A DNA stretch of 64,000 nt from Pseudomonas sp. v388 (lineage in GTDB: Bacteria > Pseudomonadota > Gammaproteobacteria > Pseudomonadales > Pseudomonadaceae): the NCBI RefSeq assembly GCF_003935425.1, contig NZ_RHQN01000002.1, forward strand, positions 310,001-374,000. The letters are read 5' to 3'. The position numbers were made by a program, and so were the translations under genes. Shown here in pieces: positions 10,406 through 19,806 of this stretch (its first letter is position 1; every line of letters starts with the position of its first letter). A model generated the notes under the pieces. The model saw only the letters and a list, made by a program, of their open reading frames with translations. It was not told the origin of the DNA and made no database searches.

Positions 10406-10411
10406 AGTATA
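10406..10411 (-). promoter_or_regulatory. -10 element of the 6S RNA promoter
   Basis: On the minus strand TATACT stands five bases before the inferred 5' end of 6S RNA (near 10400), a good sigma-70 -10 box. The -35 region would fall near the zapA stop codon. Confidence 0.55.
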
Positions 10412-10430
10412 CCGAAACGGTCTGAAATAA

Positions 10431-10760
10431 TCAGCCCCGGGTTGAATCCGGTGTGCCGGGAGTGTCCGTGGCCAGCACCAGATCGACTTTTTCCAGCAGG
10501 TCGCGGACTTGCTCGCGTGTCGATCCGCTGGTCTGTACGTCAGGTACGCTCTGCTTGTGCAGCAGATCGTGAGTAATGTTCAGAGCGGCCATGACCGCGA
10601 TGCGATCGGCGCCGATGACCTTGCCGCTGCTGCGGATTTCACGCATCTTGCCGTCGAGGTAGCGCGCCGCGCTCACCAGGTTGGTGCGTTCTTCCTGAGG
10701 GCAGATGATCGAGTATTCCTTGTCGAGGATCTGAACGGTGACGCTGTTGCCATTGCTCAT
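10431..10760 (-). CDS. zapA: Cell division protein ZapA
   Basis: ZapA is a small cytosolic protein that cross-links FtsZ filaments at midcell. The 109-residue product has the typical N-terminal strand-rich part (VTVQILDKEYSIICP) followed by a long helix (NLVSAARYLDGKMREIR and IAVMAALNITHDLL) that forms the tetramer coiled coil. It overlaps the upstream zapB-like gene by four bases (ATGA) and is followed by 6S RNA. Confidence 0.95.
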   Translation of the reverse strand: MSNGNSVTVQILDKEYSIICPQEERTNLVSAARYLDGKMREIRSSGKVIGADRIAVMAALNITHDLLHKQSVPDVQTSGSTREQVRDLLEKVDLVLATDTPGTPDSTRG

Positions 10761-10966
10761 GAGTCTTGCTCCAGGGCTTTAAGGCGCGAAATCATGGTCT
10801 CGACCTTTTGCCGGGCGATTTCGTTCTTTTCAATGAGGTGGGCGCGTTCCTCGCGCCAGGATTTTTCCTGAGCTAATAGGAGTGCGTTTTGGCTTTTAAG
10901 TTGCTCTGTGTGCTTCAACAGCAACTCCAGCCGGTTCATCAGCGCTTGCAGATCGGTGTCTTCCAT
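10757..10966 (-). CDS. Small coiled-coil protein, ZapB-like (TIGR02449 type)
   Basis: The 69-residue protein is almost wholly coiled coil: heptad leucines run through LQALMNRLELLLKHTEQLKS and on to the C-terminus. Proteins of this size directly before zapA belong to a family resembling cell division factor ZapB. The chosen ATG gives MEDTDLQAL; the longer frame to 11038 has no ribosome binding site and an unlikely sequence. Translational coupling to zapA through ATGA supports a shared role at the division site, which is inference. Confidence 0.82.
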   Translation of the reverse strand: MEDTDLQALMNRLELLLKHTEQLKSQNALLLAQEKSWREERAHLIEKNEIARQKVETMISRLKALEQDS

Positions 10967-11116
10967 TGTTTTCCACTGAATACTTTCTGATGAATGGCAG
11001 AGGAGCCACCTTACACCACAGCCTCCGACCGCCCCCATTGGTGATCTTGTCGCGCGGATAGTCTAGGATACAAGGCCTTCATTCTAGACATTGCGCCGTT
11101 TGGCGACTAGCTGCCC

Positions 11117-11671
11117 ATGCCCATTCAGAATTCCCCGTATAAAGCATTTGCGACCCTGCTCAACAGCAGCGGTCATCCCGTTTCCCCTGCCGAACTGCAC
11201 GGTCTGTTGCTGGGCCGCAGTTGCGCCGGTGCCGGCTTCGACAACGAAGGCTGGTTCGCCGATGCGTCGGTACTGCTGGAAACCGAGCCGCAGGACAACG
11301 TTCGTCAGGCACTGATCGGCCTGCAGGAAATGGTCAAGGGCGAACTCACCAGCGACGACATGACCGTCGTGCTGTTGCTGCCGGGCGATGACGAATCGCT
11401 GACCGACCGCGCCGCGGCGCTGGGTCAATGGTGCCAGGGCTTCCTGTCCGGCTTTGGTCTGGCAGCGGGCGACAAGGTGATGAGCATCGAGGCGACCGAA
11501 GTCCTGCAGGATCTGGCAGCTATCGCTCAGGTACAGGATGCGCTGGAAGAATCCGAAGACGGCGAATCCGACTATATGGAAGTCATGGAGTACCTGCGCG
11601 TCGCTCCGCTGCTGCTGTTCACCGAGTTCAACAAGCCTGAAGCACCGCAACCCAAGCCTTCGCTGCACTGA
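11117..11671 (+). CDS. ygfB: YecA/YgfB family protein (UPF0149)
   Basis: The 184-residue product has the YgfB features [19 protein letters not shown] near residue 25, [16 protein letters not shown] near residue 97 and the C-terminal [19 protein letters not shown]. YgfB is an all-helical cytosolic protein; in P. aeruginosa it has been linked to control of beta-lactam resistance through AlpA. It begins the rightward group ygfB-pepP-ubiH-ubiI, divergent from the zap pair. Confidence 0.93.
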   Translation: MPIQNSPYKAFATLLNSSGHPVSPAELHGLLLGRSCAGAGFDNEGWFADASVLLETEPQDNVRQALIGLQEMVKGELTSDDMTVVLLLPGDDESLTDRAAALGQWCQGFLSGFGLAAGDKVMSIEATEVLQDLAAIAQVQDALEESEDGESDYMEVMEYLRVAPLLLFTEFNKPEAPQPKPSLH

Positions 11672-11744
11672 TCTCTGTCCCTGCGAAACGGCCAGGCGCA
11701 GCCGCGCGCTGGCCCATGCGCTGCACAAGGAATAACGCCTGCCC

Positions 11745-13079
11745 ATGATCCGTATCCCGAAGTCCGAATACGCCCGGCGACGCAAGGCCTTGATGGCCCA
11801 GATGGAGCCCAACAGCATCGCCATTCTTCCGGCCGCTGCTGTTGCGATTCGCAATCGGGATGTCGAGCATGTGTACCGCCAGGACAGCGATTTCCAGTAC
11901 ATGAGCGGCTTTCCCGAGCCGGAAGCCGTGGTGGTACTGATTCCCGGGCGCGAGCACGGCGAATACGTGCTGTTCTGCCGCGAGCGCAATGCCGAGCGTG
12001 AGCTGTGGGACGGCCTGCGCGCCGGGCAGGAAGGCGCGATACGTGACTACGGCGCCGACGATGCCTTTCCGATCAACGACATCGACGACATTCTGCCGGG
12101 GCTGATCGAAGGCCGTGACCGGGTGTATTCGGCCATGGGCAGCAATCCCGAGTTCGACCGGCACCTGATGGAGTGGATCAACGTCATCCGCTCCAAGGCG
12201 CACCTGGGCGCGCAGCCGCCGAATGAATACGTTGCGCTGGACCATCTGCTGCACGACATGCGCCTGTATAAATCGGCGGCGGAAGTGAAGGTCATGCGTG
12301 AAGCGGCGCAGATCTCGGCACGTGCCCATGTGCGGGCCATGCAGGCCAGCCGTGCCGGGCTGCACGAATTCAGCCTGGAGGCCGAGCTCGATTACGAGTT
12401 TCGCAAGGGCGGCGCGAAGATGCCGGCCTACGGCTCCATCGTTGCTTCCGGTCGCAACACCTGCATCCTGCACTACCAGGAAAACGACGCGCCGCTCAAG
12501 GACGGGGATCTGGTGCTGATCGACGCCGGTTGCGAGATCGACTGCTACGCCAGCGACATCACCCGCACCTTCCCCGTGAATGGTCGGTTTTCGCCAGAGC
12601 AGAAAGCGATCTACGAGCTGGTGCTCGAGGCGCAGCAGGCTGCCTTCCAGGCCATCGGGCCAGGCAAGCACTGGAACCAGGCGCACGAGGCGACGGTCCA
12701 GGTTATAACCGCCGGGTTGGTGAAGCTGGGGCTGTTGCAGGGCGATGTGAATCAGCTGATCGAAGCCGAGGCCTACAAGGCTTACTACATGCACCGCGCC
12801 GGTCATTGGCTGGGCATGGATGTGCATGACGTCGGCGAATACAAGGTCGGCGGCGAGTGGCGTGTGCTTGAGGTCGGCATGGCGCTGACTGTGGAGCCTG
12901 GCATTTATATTTCCCCGGACGACCACAACGTCGCAAAGAAATGGCGAGGTATTGGCGTGCGAATCGAAGACGACGTGGTCGTGACCAGGAGCGGGTGTGA
13001 AATCCTGTCGGGTGACGTGCCCAAGACCGTCAGCGAAATCGAGGCGTTGATGGCCGCCGCACGAGAAGAGGCAGCATGA
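11745..13079 (+). CDS. pepP: Xaa-Pro aminopeptidase
   Basis: PepP removes an N-terminal residue that precedes proline. The 444-residue protein has the pitta-bread metallopeptidase fold in its C-terminal half. The dinuclear metal ligands are seen in VLIDAGCEIDCYASDITRTF (two Asp), RAGHWLGMDVHD (His), ALTVEPGIY (Glu) and VRIEDDVVVT (Glu). AAGGAA lies 12 bases before the ATG. The stop overlaps the ubiH start (ATGA), so the two are coupled. Confidence 0.96.
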   Translation: MIRIPKSEYARRRKALMAQMEPNSIAILPAAAVAIRNRDVEHVYRQDSDFQYMSGFPEPEAVVVLIPGREHGEYVLFCRERNAERELWDGLRAGQEGAIRDYGADDAFPINDIDDILPGLIEGRDRVYSAMGSNPEFDRHLMEWINVIRSKAHLGAQPPNEYVALDHLLHDMRLYKSAAEVKVMREAAQISARAHVRAMQASRAGLHEFSLEAELDYEFRKGGAKMPAYGSIVASGRNTCILHYQENDAPLKDGDLVLIDAGCEIDCYASDITRTFPVNGRFSPEQKAIYELVLEAQQAAFQAIGPGKHWNQAHEATVQVITAGLVKLGLLQGDVNQLIEAEAYKAYYMHRAGHWLGMDVHDVGEYKVGGEWRVLEVGMALTVEPGIYISPDDHNVAKKWRGIGVRIEDDVVVTRSGCEILSGDVPKTVSEIEALMAAAREEAA

Positions 13080-14263
13080 GTCGTTTCAACATTGCGATTG
13101 TCGGCGGCGGCCTGGTGGGCGCCAGCCTTGCGCTTTCCCTGCAGGCCGGCGCCAAGGCGCGTGGCTGGAAAATCGTGCTCATCGAGCCCTTCGCCCCCGG
13201 CGATAGCTGGCAGCCCAGTTATGACGCACGCTCGTCGGCGCTGTCGTTCGGTGCCCGGCGCATCTACGAACGGCTCGGCCTGTGGCAGCAGATTTCCCGA
13301 CGCGCCGAGCCGATCATGCAGATTCAGGTTTCGGATCGCGGCCGTTTCGGCGCCACACGTCTGTCGGCGCTGGAAGAGGGCGTGCCGGCGCTGGGTTACG
13401 TGGTGGAAAACGCCTGGCTCGGCCAATGTCTGTGGGCAGGACTGGACCATGAAGTCATCAGCTGGCGCGTTCCTGCTGAAGTCCGCAGCATGCAGGCCCT
13501 GGCCGACGGTTATCGCCTGAAGCTCAATGATGACACCGAGCTGGAATGCGACCTGGCTATTCTCGCCGACGGCGGTCGCTCCAGCCTTCGCGAACAGTTG
13601 GGCATTGCCGTGCGCCAGCAGCCCTACGACCAGAGTGCGTTGATCGCGAACATTACCCCAGGCGAAGCCCATTGCGGCCAAGCATTCGAGCGTTTCACCG
13701 AAGAGGGGCCGATGGCGCTGCTGCCATTGCCGGAAAACCGCTGCGCGCTGGTCTGGACTCGGACCGGCAATGACACCAAACGCCTTGCCGCGCTGGATGA
13801 CCGCAGTTTTCTCAACGAATTGCAGGGCGTGTTCGGCTATCGCCTGGGCACCTTGCGTCAGGTCGGCGCCCGGCATGTTTACCCGCTGGCACTGATTGAA
13901 GCCGAAGAACAGGTGCGCTCGCATCTGGTCATCCTCGGTAACGCTGCCCATAGCCTCCACCCCATCGCGGGCCAAGGGTTCAACCTGTCCCTGCGCGACG
14001 CCGACGCACTGGCTGATACCCTGCTCGACAGCGAGGCGCCGTTGGGTGATCTGGCTGTTCTGCTGGCCTACCGCGACCGCCAGCGCCTGGATCAGCAGCT
14101 TACTGTTGGCTTTTCCGACAAGGTGACGCGTCTGTTCGGCAGCAAGCAGTCGGTCATCGCTACCGGCCGCAACCTCGGACTGCTCGGCCTTGACCTGCTG
14201 CCTCCCGCCAAGCGCTGGTTTGCCAGGCAGGCCATGGGGCTGGGTACCCGTCCTGATGTCTGA
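13076..14263 (+). CDS. ubiH: 2-octaprenyl-6-methoxyphenol hydroxylase UbiH
   Basis: UbiH is a flavin monooxygenase that hydroxylates the ubiquinone ring at C1. The 395-residue product has the FAD dinucleotide motif IVGGGLVGASLALSL at residue 7, DGGRSSLREQLG near residue 165 and the second FAD motif GNAAHSLHPIAGQGFNLSL near residue 290. Its position between pepP and ubiI is the E. coli order and favours UbiH over its paralogues. Confidence 0.94.
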   Translation: MSRFNIAIVGGGLVGASLALSLQAGAKARGWKIVLIEPFAPGDSWQPSYDARSSALSFGARRIYERLGLWQQISRRAEPIMQIQVSDRGRFGATRLSALEEGVPALGYVVENAWLGQCLWAGLDHEVISWRVPAEVRSMQALADGYRLKLNDDTELECDLAILADGGRSSLREQLGIAVRQQPYDQSALIANITPGEAHCGQAFERFTEEGPMALLPLPENRCALVWTRTGNDTKRLAALDDRSFLNELQGVFGYRLGTLRQVGARHVYPLALIEAEEQVRSHLVILGNAAHSLHPIAGQGFNLSLRDADALADTLLDSEAPLGDLAVLLAYRDRQRLDQQLTVGFSDKVTRLFGSKQSVIATGRNLGLLGLDLLPPAKRWFARQAMGLGTRPDV

Positions 14264-14297
14264 CGCCTTGACCCTTTCTTCACGAGATCGAATTAGC

Positions 14298-15518
14298 ATG
14301 GAAACACGCGCAGATGTGTTGATCGTCGGAGCCGGTATGGTCGGCAGCGCCCTTGCCCTGGCTTTGCAAGGCAGTGGCCTGGATGTGTTGGTGCTCGACG
14401 GCGGCTCGCTGAGCGTCAAGCCCTTCGACCCGCAGTCCGCTTTCGAGCCGCGAGTCAGCGCGCTATCGGCTGCCAGTCAGCGCATCCTGGAACGGCTCGA
14501 TGTCTGGGAAGGGATTGCTGCGCGCCGCGTCAGTCCTTACGGGCAAATGCACGTGTGGGACGGCAGCGGCACCGGGCAGATTCACTTTTCCGCCTCCAGC
14601 GTGCATGCCGACGTGCTGGGGCACATCGTTGAGAACCGGGTCGTGCAGGACGCACTGCTCGACCGTCTGCATGACAGCGATATCGGCCTGCTGGGCAATG
14701 CGCGGCTGGAACAGATGCGCCATTCCGGCGACGACTGGCTGCTGACCATGGCCGATGGTCGCCAATTCCGGGCGCCGCTGGTGGTGGCTGCCGATGGTGC
14801 AAATTCCGCGGTGCGCCGGCTGACCGGCACGCCCACGCGGGAGTGGGATTACATGCACCACGCCATCGTCACCAGCGTGCGTTGCACTGATTCGCACAAA
14901 CGCACCGCCTGGCAGCGCTTCACGGACGACGGCCCACTGGCGTTTCTGCCGCTGGAGCGCGGCGGCGAGCATTGGTGCTCGATCGTCTGGTCGGTCACGC
15001 CGCTACAGGCCGAACGCTTGATGGCTTTGGACGATGAGTCGTTCTGTCGAGCACTGGAACAGGCTTTCGAAGGACAGCTTGGGCAGGTCGTGTCGGCCGA
15101 TTCCCGGCTGTGCGTACCGCTGCGGCAACGCCACGCCAAACGCTACGTCGCCAAAGGTCTGGCATTGATCGGTGACGCCGCGCATACCATTCACCCGCTG
15201 GCCGGCCAGGGTGTGAACCTGGGCTTCCTCGATGCTGCGGTGCTGGCCGAGGTGTTGCGCCATGCAGCCGAACGGGGCGAGAACCTGTCCGATACGCGCG
15301 TCCTGAGCCGCTACGAACGCCGCCGCATGCCGCACAACCTGGCGTTGATGGCCGCGATGGAAGGCTTCGAGCGCCTGTTCCAGGCCGACCGCCTGCCGCT
15401 GCGCTGGTTGCGTAACACCGGGCTGAAGGTCGTCAACCGGATGCCCGAAGCCAAGGCGCTGTTCGTGCGCGAGGCGTTGGGCTTGTCCGGCGAGTTGCCA
15501 GAGCTGGCGCGCATCTAA
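14298..15518 (+). CDS. ubiI: Ubiquinone-ring monooxygenase UbiI (VisC)
   Basis: This second flavin hydroxylase adds the C5 hydroxyl in ubiquinone synthesis. The 406-residue sequence has DVLIVGAGMVGSALALAL at the N-terminus, AADGANSAVRRL near residue 160 and GDAAHTIHPLAGQGVNLGFL near residue 290. The assignment to UbiI rather than UbiF rests on gene order after pepP-ubiH. An ATG at 14256 inside ubiH would add 14 residues; METRADVLIV fits the family start better, although its ribosome binding site is weak. Confidence 0.88.
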   Translation: METRADVLIVGAGMVGSALALALQGSGLDVLVLDGGSLSVKPFDPQSAFEPRVSALSAASQRILERLDVWEGIAARRVSPYGQMHVWDGSGTGQIHFSASSVHADVLGHIVENRVVQDALLDRLHDSDIGLLGNARLEQMRHSGDDWLLTMADGRQFRAPLVVAADGANSAVRRLTGTPTREWDYMHHAIVTSVRCTDSHKRTAWQRFTDDGPLAFLPLERGGEHWCSIVWSVTPLQAERLMALDDESFCRALEQAFEGQLGQVVSADSRLCVPLRQRHAKRYVAKGLALIGDAAHTIHPLAGQGVNLGFLDAAVLAEVLRHAAERGENLSDTRVLSRYERRRMPHNLALMAAMEGFERLFQADRLPLRWLRNTGLKVVNRMPEAKALFVREALGLSGELPELARI

Positions 15519-15521
15519 TAG

Positions 15522-15629
15522 GTAGCAACTGTCTTGCGCTTACCTGAGGGAGGCAGCTTGCTGGCGACTGCGGTGCGCCAGTCGCTGACGCGGAATCAAG
15601 TATGTCGCAGTCGTGAGCAAGCCCTCCCA
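15522..15629. repeat. REP pair (BIME), copy 1
   Basis: An imperfect inverted pair of Pseudomonas REP units (GGGAGGCAGCTTGCTGGCGA facing GTGAGCAAGCCCTCCC) fills the ubiI to iron-transporter gap. The first 70 bases, including GTAGCAACTGTCTTGCG, recur nearly unchanged at 20653, so the whole 110-bp unit is duplicated. Confidence 0.8.
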
Positions 15630-15757
15630 AGTACAAGCTACGCAGTACAGTATGCGGGTCCGCAACATCCTGTAACGTCTAAAGGCCCTCACTGATTGAG
15701 ATAGCAAATGGGATTCACTACCATTTCGCCTCATTTTGCGAATGCGAGAGACTTCCC

Positions 15758-16759
15758 ATGCAGGCAAGCAAGCGACTTCTGGCTGCTTTGACACTGACCG
15801 TTCTGGGTAGCACCGCTCAGGCAGCCGACGAGGTCGTGGTGTATTCGTCTCGAGTCGATGAGCTGATCAAACCGGTGTTCGACGCGTATACCGCCAAGAC
15901 CGGGGTGAAGATCAAGTTCATCACCGACAAGGAAGCGCCCTTGATGCAGCGCATCAAGGCTGAAGGCGAGAACGCTACCGCCGACCTGCTGCTGACCGTC
16001 GACGCCGGCAACCTCTGGCAGGCCGAGCAGATGGGCATTCTCCAGCCGTTCATTACGCCGGTGATCGAAGCCAACATTCCGCCGCAGTATCGTTCTTCGA
16101 CCCAAGGCTGGACCGGCCTGAGCCTGCGTGCCCGGACCATCGCCTATTCGACTGACCGCGTACAGCCTGCGGAACTGACCACTTACGAGGCGCTGGCCGA
16201 CAAGAACTGGGAAGGGCGGCTGTGCCTGCGTACCGGCAAGAAGGTCTACAACCAGTCGCTGACCGCGACCTTGATCGAAACCCACGGCGCAGAAGCGTCG
16301 GAGAAGATTCTCAAGGGCTGGGTGAACAACCTGTCCACCGATGTGTTCTCCGATGATATCGCGGTGCTGGAGGCGATCAATGCCGGGCAATGCGACGTCG
16401 GCATCGTCAACTCCTATTACTACGGCCGGCTGCACAAGCAGAACCCCGAGCTGGCGGTGAAGCTGTTCTGGCCTAATCAGGCTGACCGTGGCGTACACGT
16501 CAACCTGTCCGGCATCGGCCTGACCAGATACGCCCCGCATCCCGAGGCCGCCAAGGCGCTGGTCGAGTGGATGACCGGCCCGGACGCGCAGAAGATCTTC
16601 TCCGGCGTCAATCAGGAATTCCCGGCCAACCCGAAGGTTGCGCCTTCGGAGGAAGTGGCAAGCTGGGGTTCGTTCAAGGCCGATACCATTCCGGTCGAAG
16701 TGGCAGGCAAGCGCCAGGCCGAAGCCATACGCATGATGGATCGCGCAGGCTGGAATTGA
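15758..16759 (+). CDS. Periplasmic Fe(III)-binding protein (FbpA/HitA type)
   Basis: The 333-residue protein is the solute-binding part of a ferric iron ABC importer. It has a signal peptide ending in STAQA, the early [14 protein letters not shown] strand, and the tyrosine cluster NSYYYGRLH near residue 225 that holds iron with a synergistic anion in FbpA proteins. The C-terminus [10 protein letters not shown] is also typical. It is followed by the matching permease, but no ATPase gene is adjacent. I could not find a convincing Fur box upstream. Confidence 0.9.
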   Translation: MQASKRLLAALTLTVLGSTAQAADEVVVYSSRVDELIKPVFDAYTAKTGVKIKFITDKEAPLMQRIKAEGENATADLLLTVDAGNLWQAEQMGILQPFITPVIEANIPPQYRSSTQGWTGLSLRARTIAYSTDRVQPAELTTYEALADKNWEGRLCLRTGKKVYNQSLTATLIETHGAEASEKILKGWVNNLSTDVFSDDIAVLEAINAGQCDVGIVNSYYYGRLHKQNPELAVKLFWPNQADRGVHVNLSGIGLTRYAPHPEAAKALVEWMTGPDAQKIFSGVNQEFPANPKVAPSEEVASWGSFKADTIPVEVAGKRQAEAIRMMDRAGWN

Positions 16760-16774
16760 TCTAATACTTGCCTT

Positions 16775-16895
16775 GCTCCTTGCAGGGGCGGACATGTCCG
16801 CGAAGACTGATATACAGCCGCCGCATATGCTGTGCCTGTTCCGCTTCTTCGCCGACACGTCCGCTCCCGCAGGCCATCGTTACTCTTTCCTGAAC
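16775..16895. repeat. REP-like inverted pair between iron-transporter genes
   Basis: GGGGCGGACATGTCCGCGAAGA and TTCGCCGACACGTCCGCTCCCGC face each other across about 60 bp. This is the common Pseudomonas REP type with a GGACA/TGTCC core. It separates the binding-protein gene from the permease gene and may lower downstream expression by forming a hairpin in the RNA. Confidence 0.65.
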
Positions 16896-16908
16896 CGAGC
16901 TTCTCTCC

Positions 16909-18525
16909 TTGGCCCATCCCGCCCAACGCCGCTGGTACCCTCTGGTTTTCGCCATCGCCGCGTTGGTGCTGCTGCCGCTGAGCGTGCTGCTGCTGTCGTG
17001 GGAGTCCATCGACCGGGAAATCTGGTCGCACTTGCTCGACACGCAGATGCCTCGCCTGCTGGGCAACACCCTGACGCTGCTGGCAGGCGTGGGCATTGGC
17101 GTTACCTTGCTGGGCGTGAGCCTGGCGTGGCTGACCAGCCTGTGTGAATTCCCCGGCCGACGCTGGCTGGACTGGGCGTTGATGCTGCCCTTTGCGATTC
17201 CGGCTTATGTGCTGGCTTTCGTCTTCGTTGGCTTGCTCGACTTCTCCGGCCCGGTGCAGAGCCTGATGCGCGAATGGTTCGGCACCGGCTTGCGGCTGCC
17301 GCGAGTCCGCTCCACCGGTGGCGTGATTCTGGTGCTGGTGCTGGTCTTTTACCCTTACGTTTATCTGCTGGCGCGCACGGCGTTCCTCGCGCAAGGCAAG
17401 GGCTTGATGGAAGCTGCGCGGGTCCTGGGTCAATCGCCGCTGCAAGCGTTCTGGCGGGTCGCACTGCCCATGGCGCGTCCGGCCATCGGGGCCGGTGTGG
17501 CGCTGGCGCTGATGGAGACGCTGGCCGACTTCGGCGCTGTATCGGTGTTCAACTTCGACACCTTTACCACCGCCATCTACAAGACCTGGTACGGATTCTT
17601 CAGCCTTTCCAGTGCCGCACAACTGGCCAGCCTGTTGCTGTTGGCGGTCATGGTGGTGCTGTATGGCGAGCGGCGGGCGCGGGGCGCCAGCCGTCCGGCC
17701 ACCGAGCGGCCACGCAGCAAAGCGCTTTACCACCTGCATGGCATCAAGGCGCTGGCCGCGACTTTCTGGTGTGGGCTGGTGTTTGCCTGCGCGTTCGTAG
17801 TACCGGTGTTGCAGTTGATCGTGTGGGTCTGGCAACGCGGCCGCTTCGATCTGGATGAACGCTACACCGGCCTGATCCTGCACACGCTGTACCTGGGGGG
17901 CATGGCCGCGCTGATCACCGTCAGCGTCGCGCTGATCCTGGCGTTTGCGCGACGCATGGCGCCTACGCCGGCGATTCGTTCCGGTGTCAGCATCGCCAAC
18001 CTGGGCTACGCACTACCCGGTTCGGTGCTGGCGGTATCGATCATGCTGGCGTTCAGTTACCTGGACCGGGAGCTGGTCATTCCGCTGTCCGGCTGGTTCG
18101 GTGGTGCGGGCAAGCCACTGTTGCTGGGCAGCCTTTCGGCGCTGGTGCTGGCGTATCTGGTGCGTTTCATTGCGGTGGCCTATGGGCCGCTGGAAAACAG
18201 TCTGGCGCGGATCAGGCCGTCATTGCCCGAAGCTGCACGTAGCCTGGGTGTCAGTGGGCCCAAGTTGTTTTTCAAGGTGTATCTGCCGTTGCTGGTGCCG
18301 GGCGCGTTGAGCGCGGCGCTATTAGTGTTTGTCGATGTGCTCAAGGAAATGCCGGCCACCTTGCTGATGCGTCCGTTCGGATGGGACACGCTGGCGGTAC
18401 GAATCTTCGAGATGACCAGTGAAGGCGAGTGGGCGCGAGCCGCATTACCGGCCCTGACGCTGGTGTTGGTCGGCCTGCTGCCGGTCATCGGTTTGATCCG
18501 GCGTTCTGCCCGTCAGATTGGTTAG
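16909..18525 (+). CDS. Iron ABC transporter permease (FbpB type)
   Basis: The 538-residue inner-membrane protein is a fused double permease with about twelve hydrophobic segments. Both halves carry the EAA loop that docks the ATPase: EAARVLGQSPLQAFWRVALP near residue 170 and EAARSLGVSGPKLFFKVYLP near residue 442. The start is probably TTG at 16909; the first in-frame ATG is 46 codons later and would cut the first membrane helix. The ATP-binding subunit must be encoded elsewhere. Confidence 0.9.
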   Translation: MAHPAQRRWYPLVFAIAALVLLPLSVLLLSWESIDREIWSHLLDTQMPRLLGNTLTLLAGVGIGVTLLGVSLAWLTSLCEFPGRRWLDWALMLPFAIPAYVLAFVFVGLLDFSGPVQSLMREWFGTGLRLPRVRSTGGVILVLVLVFYPYVYLLARTAFLAQGKGLMEAARVLGQSPLQAFWRVALPMARPAIGAGVALALMETLADFGAVSVFNFDTFTTAIYKTWYGFFSLSSAAQLASLLLLAVMVVLYGERRARGASRPATERPRSKALYHLHGIKALAATFWCGLVFACAFVVPVLQLIVWVWQRGRFDLDERYTGLILHTLYLGGMAALITVSVALILAFARRMAPTPAIRSGVSIANLGYALPGSVLAVSIMLAFSYLDRELVIPLSGWFGGAGKPLLLGSLSALVLAYLVRFIAVAYGPLENSLARIRPSLPEAARSLGVSGPKLFFKVYLPLLVPGALSAALLVFVDVLKEMPATLLMRPFGWDTLAVRIFEMTSEGEWARAALPALTLVLVGLLPVIGLIRRSARQIG

Positions 18526-18679
18526 GTGCGTGGCCCACACCGTGCGGCTACAATGCGCCGCAATCGGTGCGGTCTGTCAGATCATTCGATGAGCTGTCAT
18601 GTGCTGCAAACCCCGAGTCACGGGGGCTTGTCGGACATTTGCCGGTCCGCACCTTCGCCACGCCCGGAAGGAGAAACCC
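18526..18679 (+). promoter_or_regulatory. Structured leader of gcvT
   Basis: A TACAAT -10-like box lies at 18549-18554. Downstream, GGTGCGG (18566-18572) can pair with CCGCACC (18647-18653), enclosing a CCCCG-AGTCA-CGGGG hairpin at 18611-18625. The sequence does not fit the glycine riboswitch consensus. GGAAGGAG before 18680 is the gcvT ribosome binding site. Whether the fold controls expression is unknown. Confidence 0.3.
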
Positions 18680-19762
18680 ATGGGACAGCGTACCCCCCTC
18701 TTTGACCTGCACCTCGCGCTGGGCGCGAAGCTGGTTGATTTTGGTGGCTGGGACATGCCGTTGCATTATGGATCGCAGGTCGAGGAGCACCATCAAGTGC
18801 GTCGCGATTGCGGTGTGTTCGACGTCTCTCACATGCGTGTGATCGATGTGATGGGCAGCCAGGCCAAGGCCTGGCTTCGCTACCTGCTCGCCAACGATGT
18901 CGATCGCCTCAAGAATGTCGGGCGCGCTTTATACAGCGCCATGCTGGACTTCAGCGGCGGCATCATTGACGACATGATCGTCTACCTTACCCACGCCGGT
19001 TATCGGCTGGTCGTCAACGCCGCCACCGGCGCCAAGGACCTGGCGTGGATGCAGTCCCGTCTGGCCGGGTTCGACGTACAGCTCGTCCCCCGCGATGAAA
19101 TGGCCATGCTGGCGATCCAGGGTCCGCAAGCCCGCAACAAGATCGCCGAGCTGGTCAGCAGCTCGCGCGCCGAACTGATTCGCCAGCTCAAGCCGTTCGA
19201 AGGCCATGACGACGGCGAATGGTTCATCGCCCGCACCGGCTATACCGGTGAAGACGGCCTGGAGATCATGCTGCCCGCCGATCAGGCACCGAGTTTCTTC
19301 AACGACCTGGTCGGCGCGGGCATCTCGCCCATCGGCCTGGGCGCCCGCGACACGCTGCGACTGGAGGCCGGCATGAACCTGTACGGCCAGGACATCGATG
19401 AGAGCGTGTCGCCGCTGGTGTCCAACATCGCCTGGTCGGTGGCCTGGGAACCGGTCGAGCGCGACTTCATCGGGCGCGCCGCCTTGCAGTCTGAGCGCGA
19501 CCAGGGCGTGGCCTCCAAACTGGTCGGCCTGGTGCTCGAAGAACGGGGTGTTCTGCGGGCGCGTCAGGTGGTGCGGATCGCAGAAATTGGCGAAGGGGAG
19601 ATCACCAGTGGTAGTTTCTCACCTACGCTAAGCAAATCGATTGCCCTGGCACGTGTGCCGATGGCGACGGCTGACCGGGCCGAAGTGGAGATCCGCGGCA
19701 AATGGTATCCCGTTCGGGTCGTGCAGCCGGCGTTCGTGCGCCACGGCAAGGTCCTTATCTAA
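18680..19762 (+). CDS. gcvT: Glycine cleavage system aminomethyltransferase GcvT
   Basis: GcvT (T protein) moves the methylene group from lipoyl-H protein to tetrahydrofolate, releasing ammonia. The 360-residue product shows family marks DFGGWDMPLHYGSQVEEH, GVFDVSHM near residue 55, RTGYTGEDGLEIMLP near residue 190 and GLGARDTLRLEAGMNLYG near residue 225. The ATG at 18680 has GGAAGGAG upstream; the longer frame from 18599 would include the leader hairpin and is rejected. gcvH follows in the same direction. Confidence 0.95.
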   Translation: MGQRTPLFDLHLALGAKLVDFGGWDMPLHYGSQVEEHHQVRRDCGVFDVSHMRVIDVMGSQAKAWLRYLLANDVDRLKNVGRALYSAMLDFSGGIIDDMIVYLTHAGYRLVVNAATGAKDLAWMQSRLAGFDVQLVPRDEMAMLAIQGPQARNKIAELVSSSRAELIRQLKPFEGHDDGEWFIARTGYTGEDGLEIMLPADQAPSFFNDLVGAGISPIGLGARDTLRLEAGMNLYGQDIDESVSPLVSNIAWSVAWEPVERDFIGRAALQSERDQGVASKLVGLVLEERGVLRARQVVRIAEIGEGEITSGSFSPTLSKSIALARVPMATADRAEVEIRGKWYPVRVVQPAFVRHGKVLI

Positions 19763-19806
19763 CCTATATGGCGGCTTTCCGCTGACTCGATCTAGAGGAT
19801 GATTAC

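Noticed and set aside
15690-15757. GATA-rich stretch resembling a Fur box before the iron-binding protein gene
   Set aside because: It matches the Fur consensus only in scattered positions, without convincing symmetry.
18599-18679. 27-codon N-terminal extension of gcvT
   Set aside because: The GcvT family starts at MGQRTPLFD, which has a good ribosome binding site; the extension runs through the leader hairpin.
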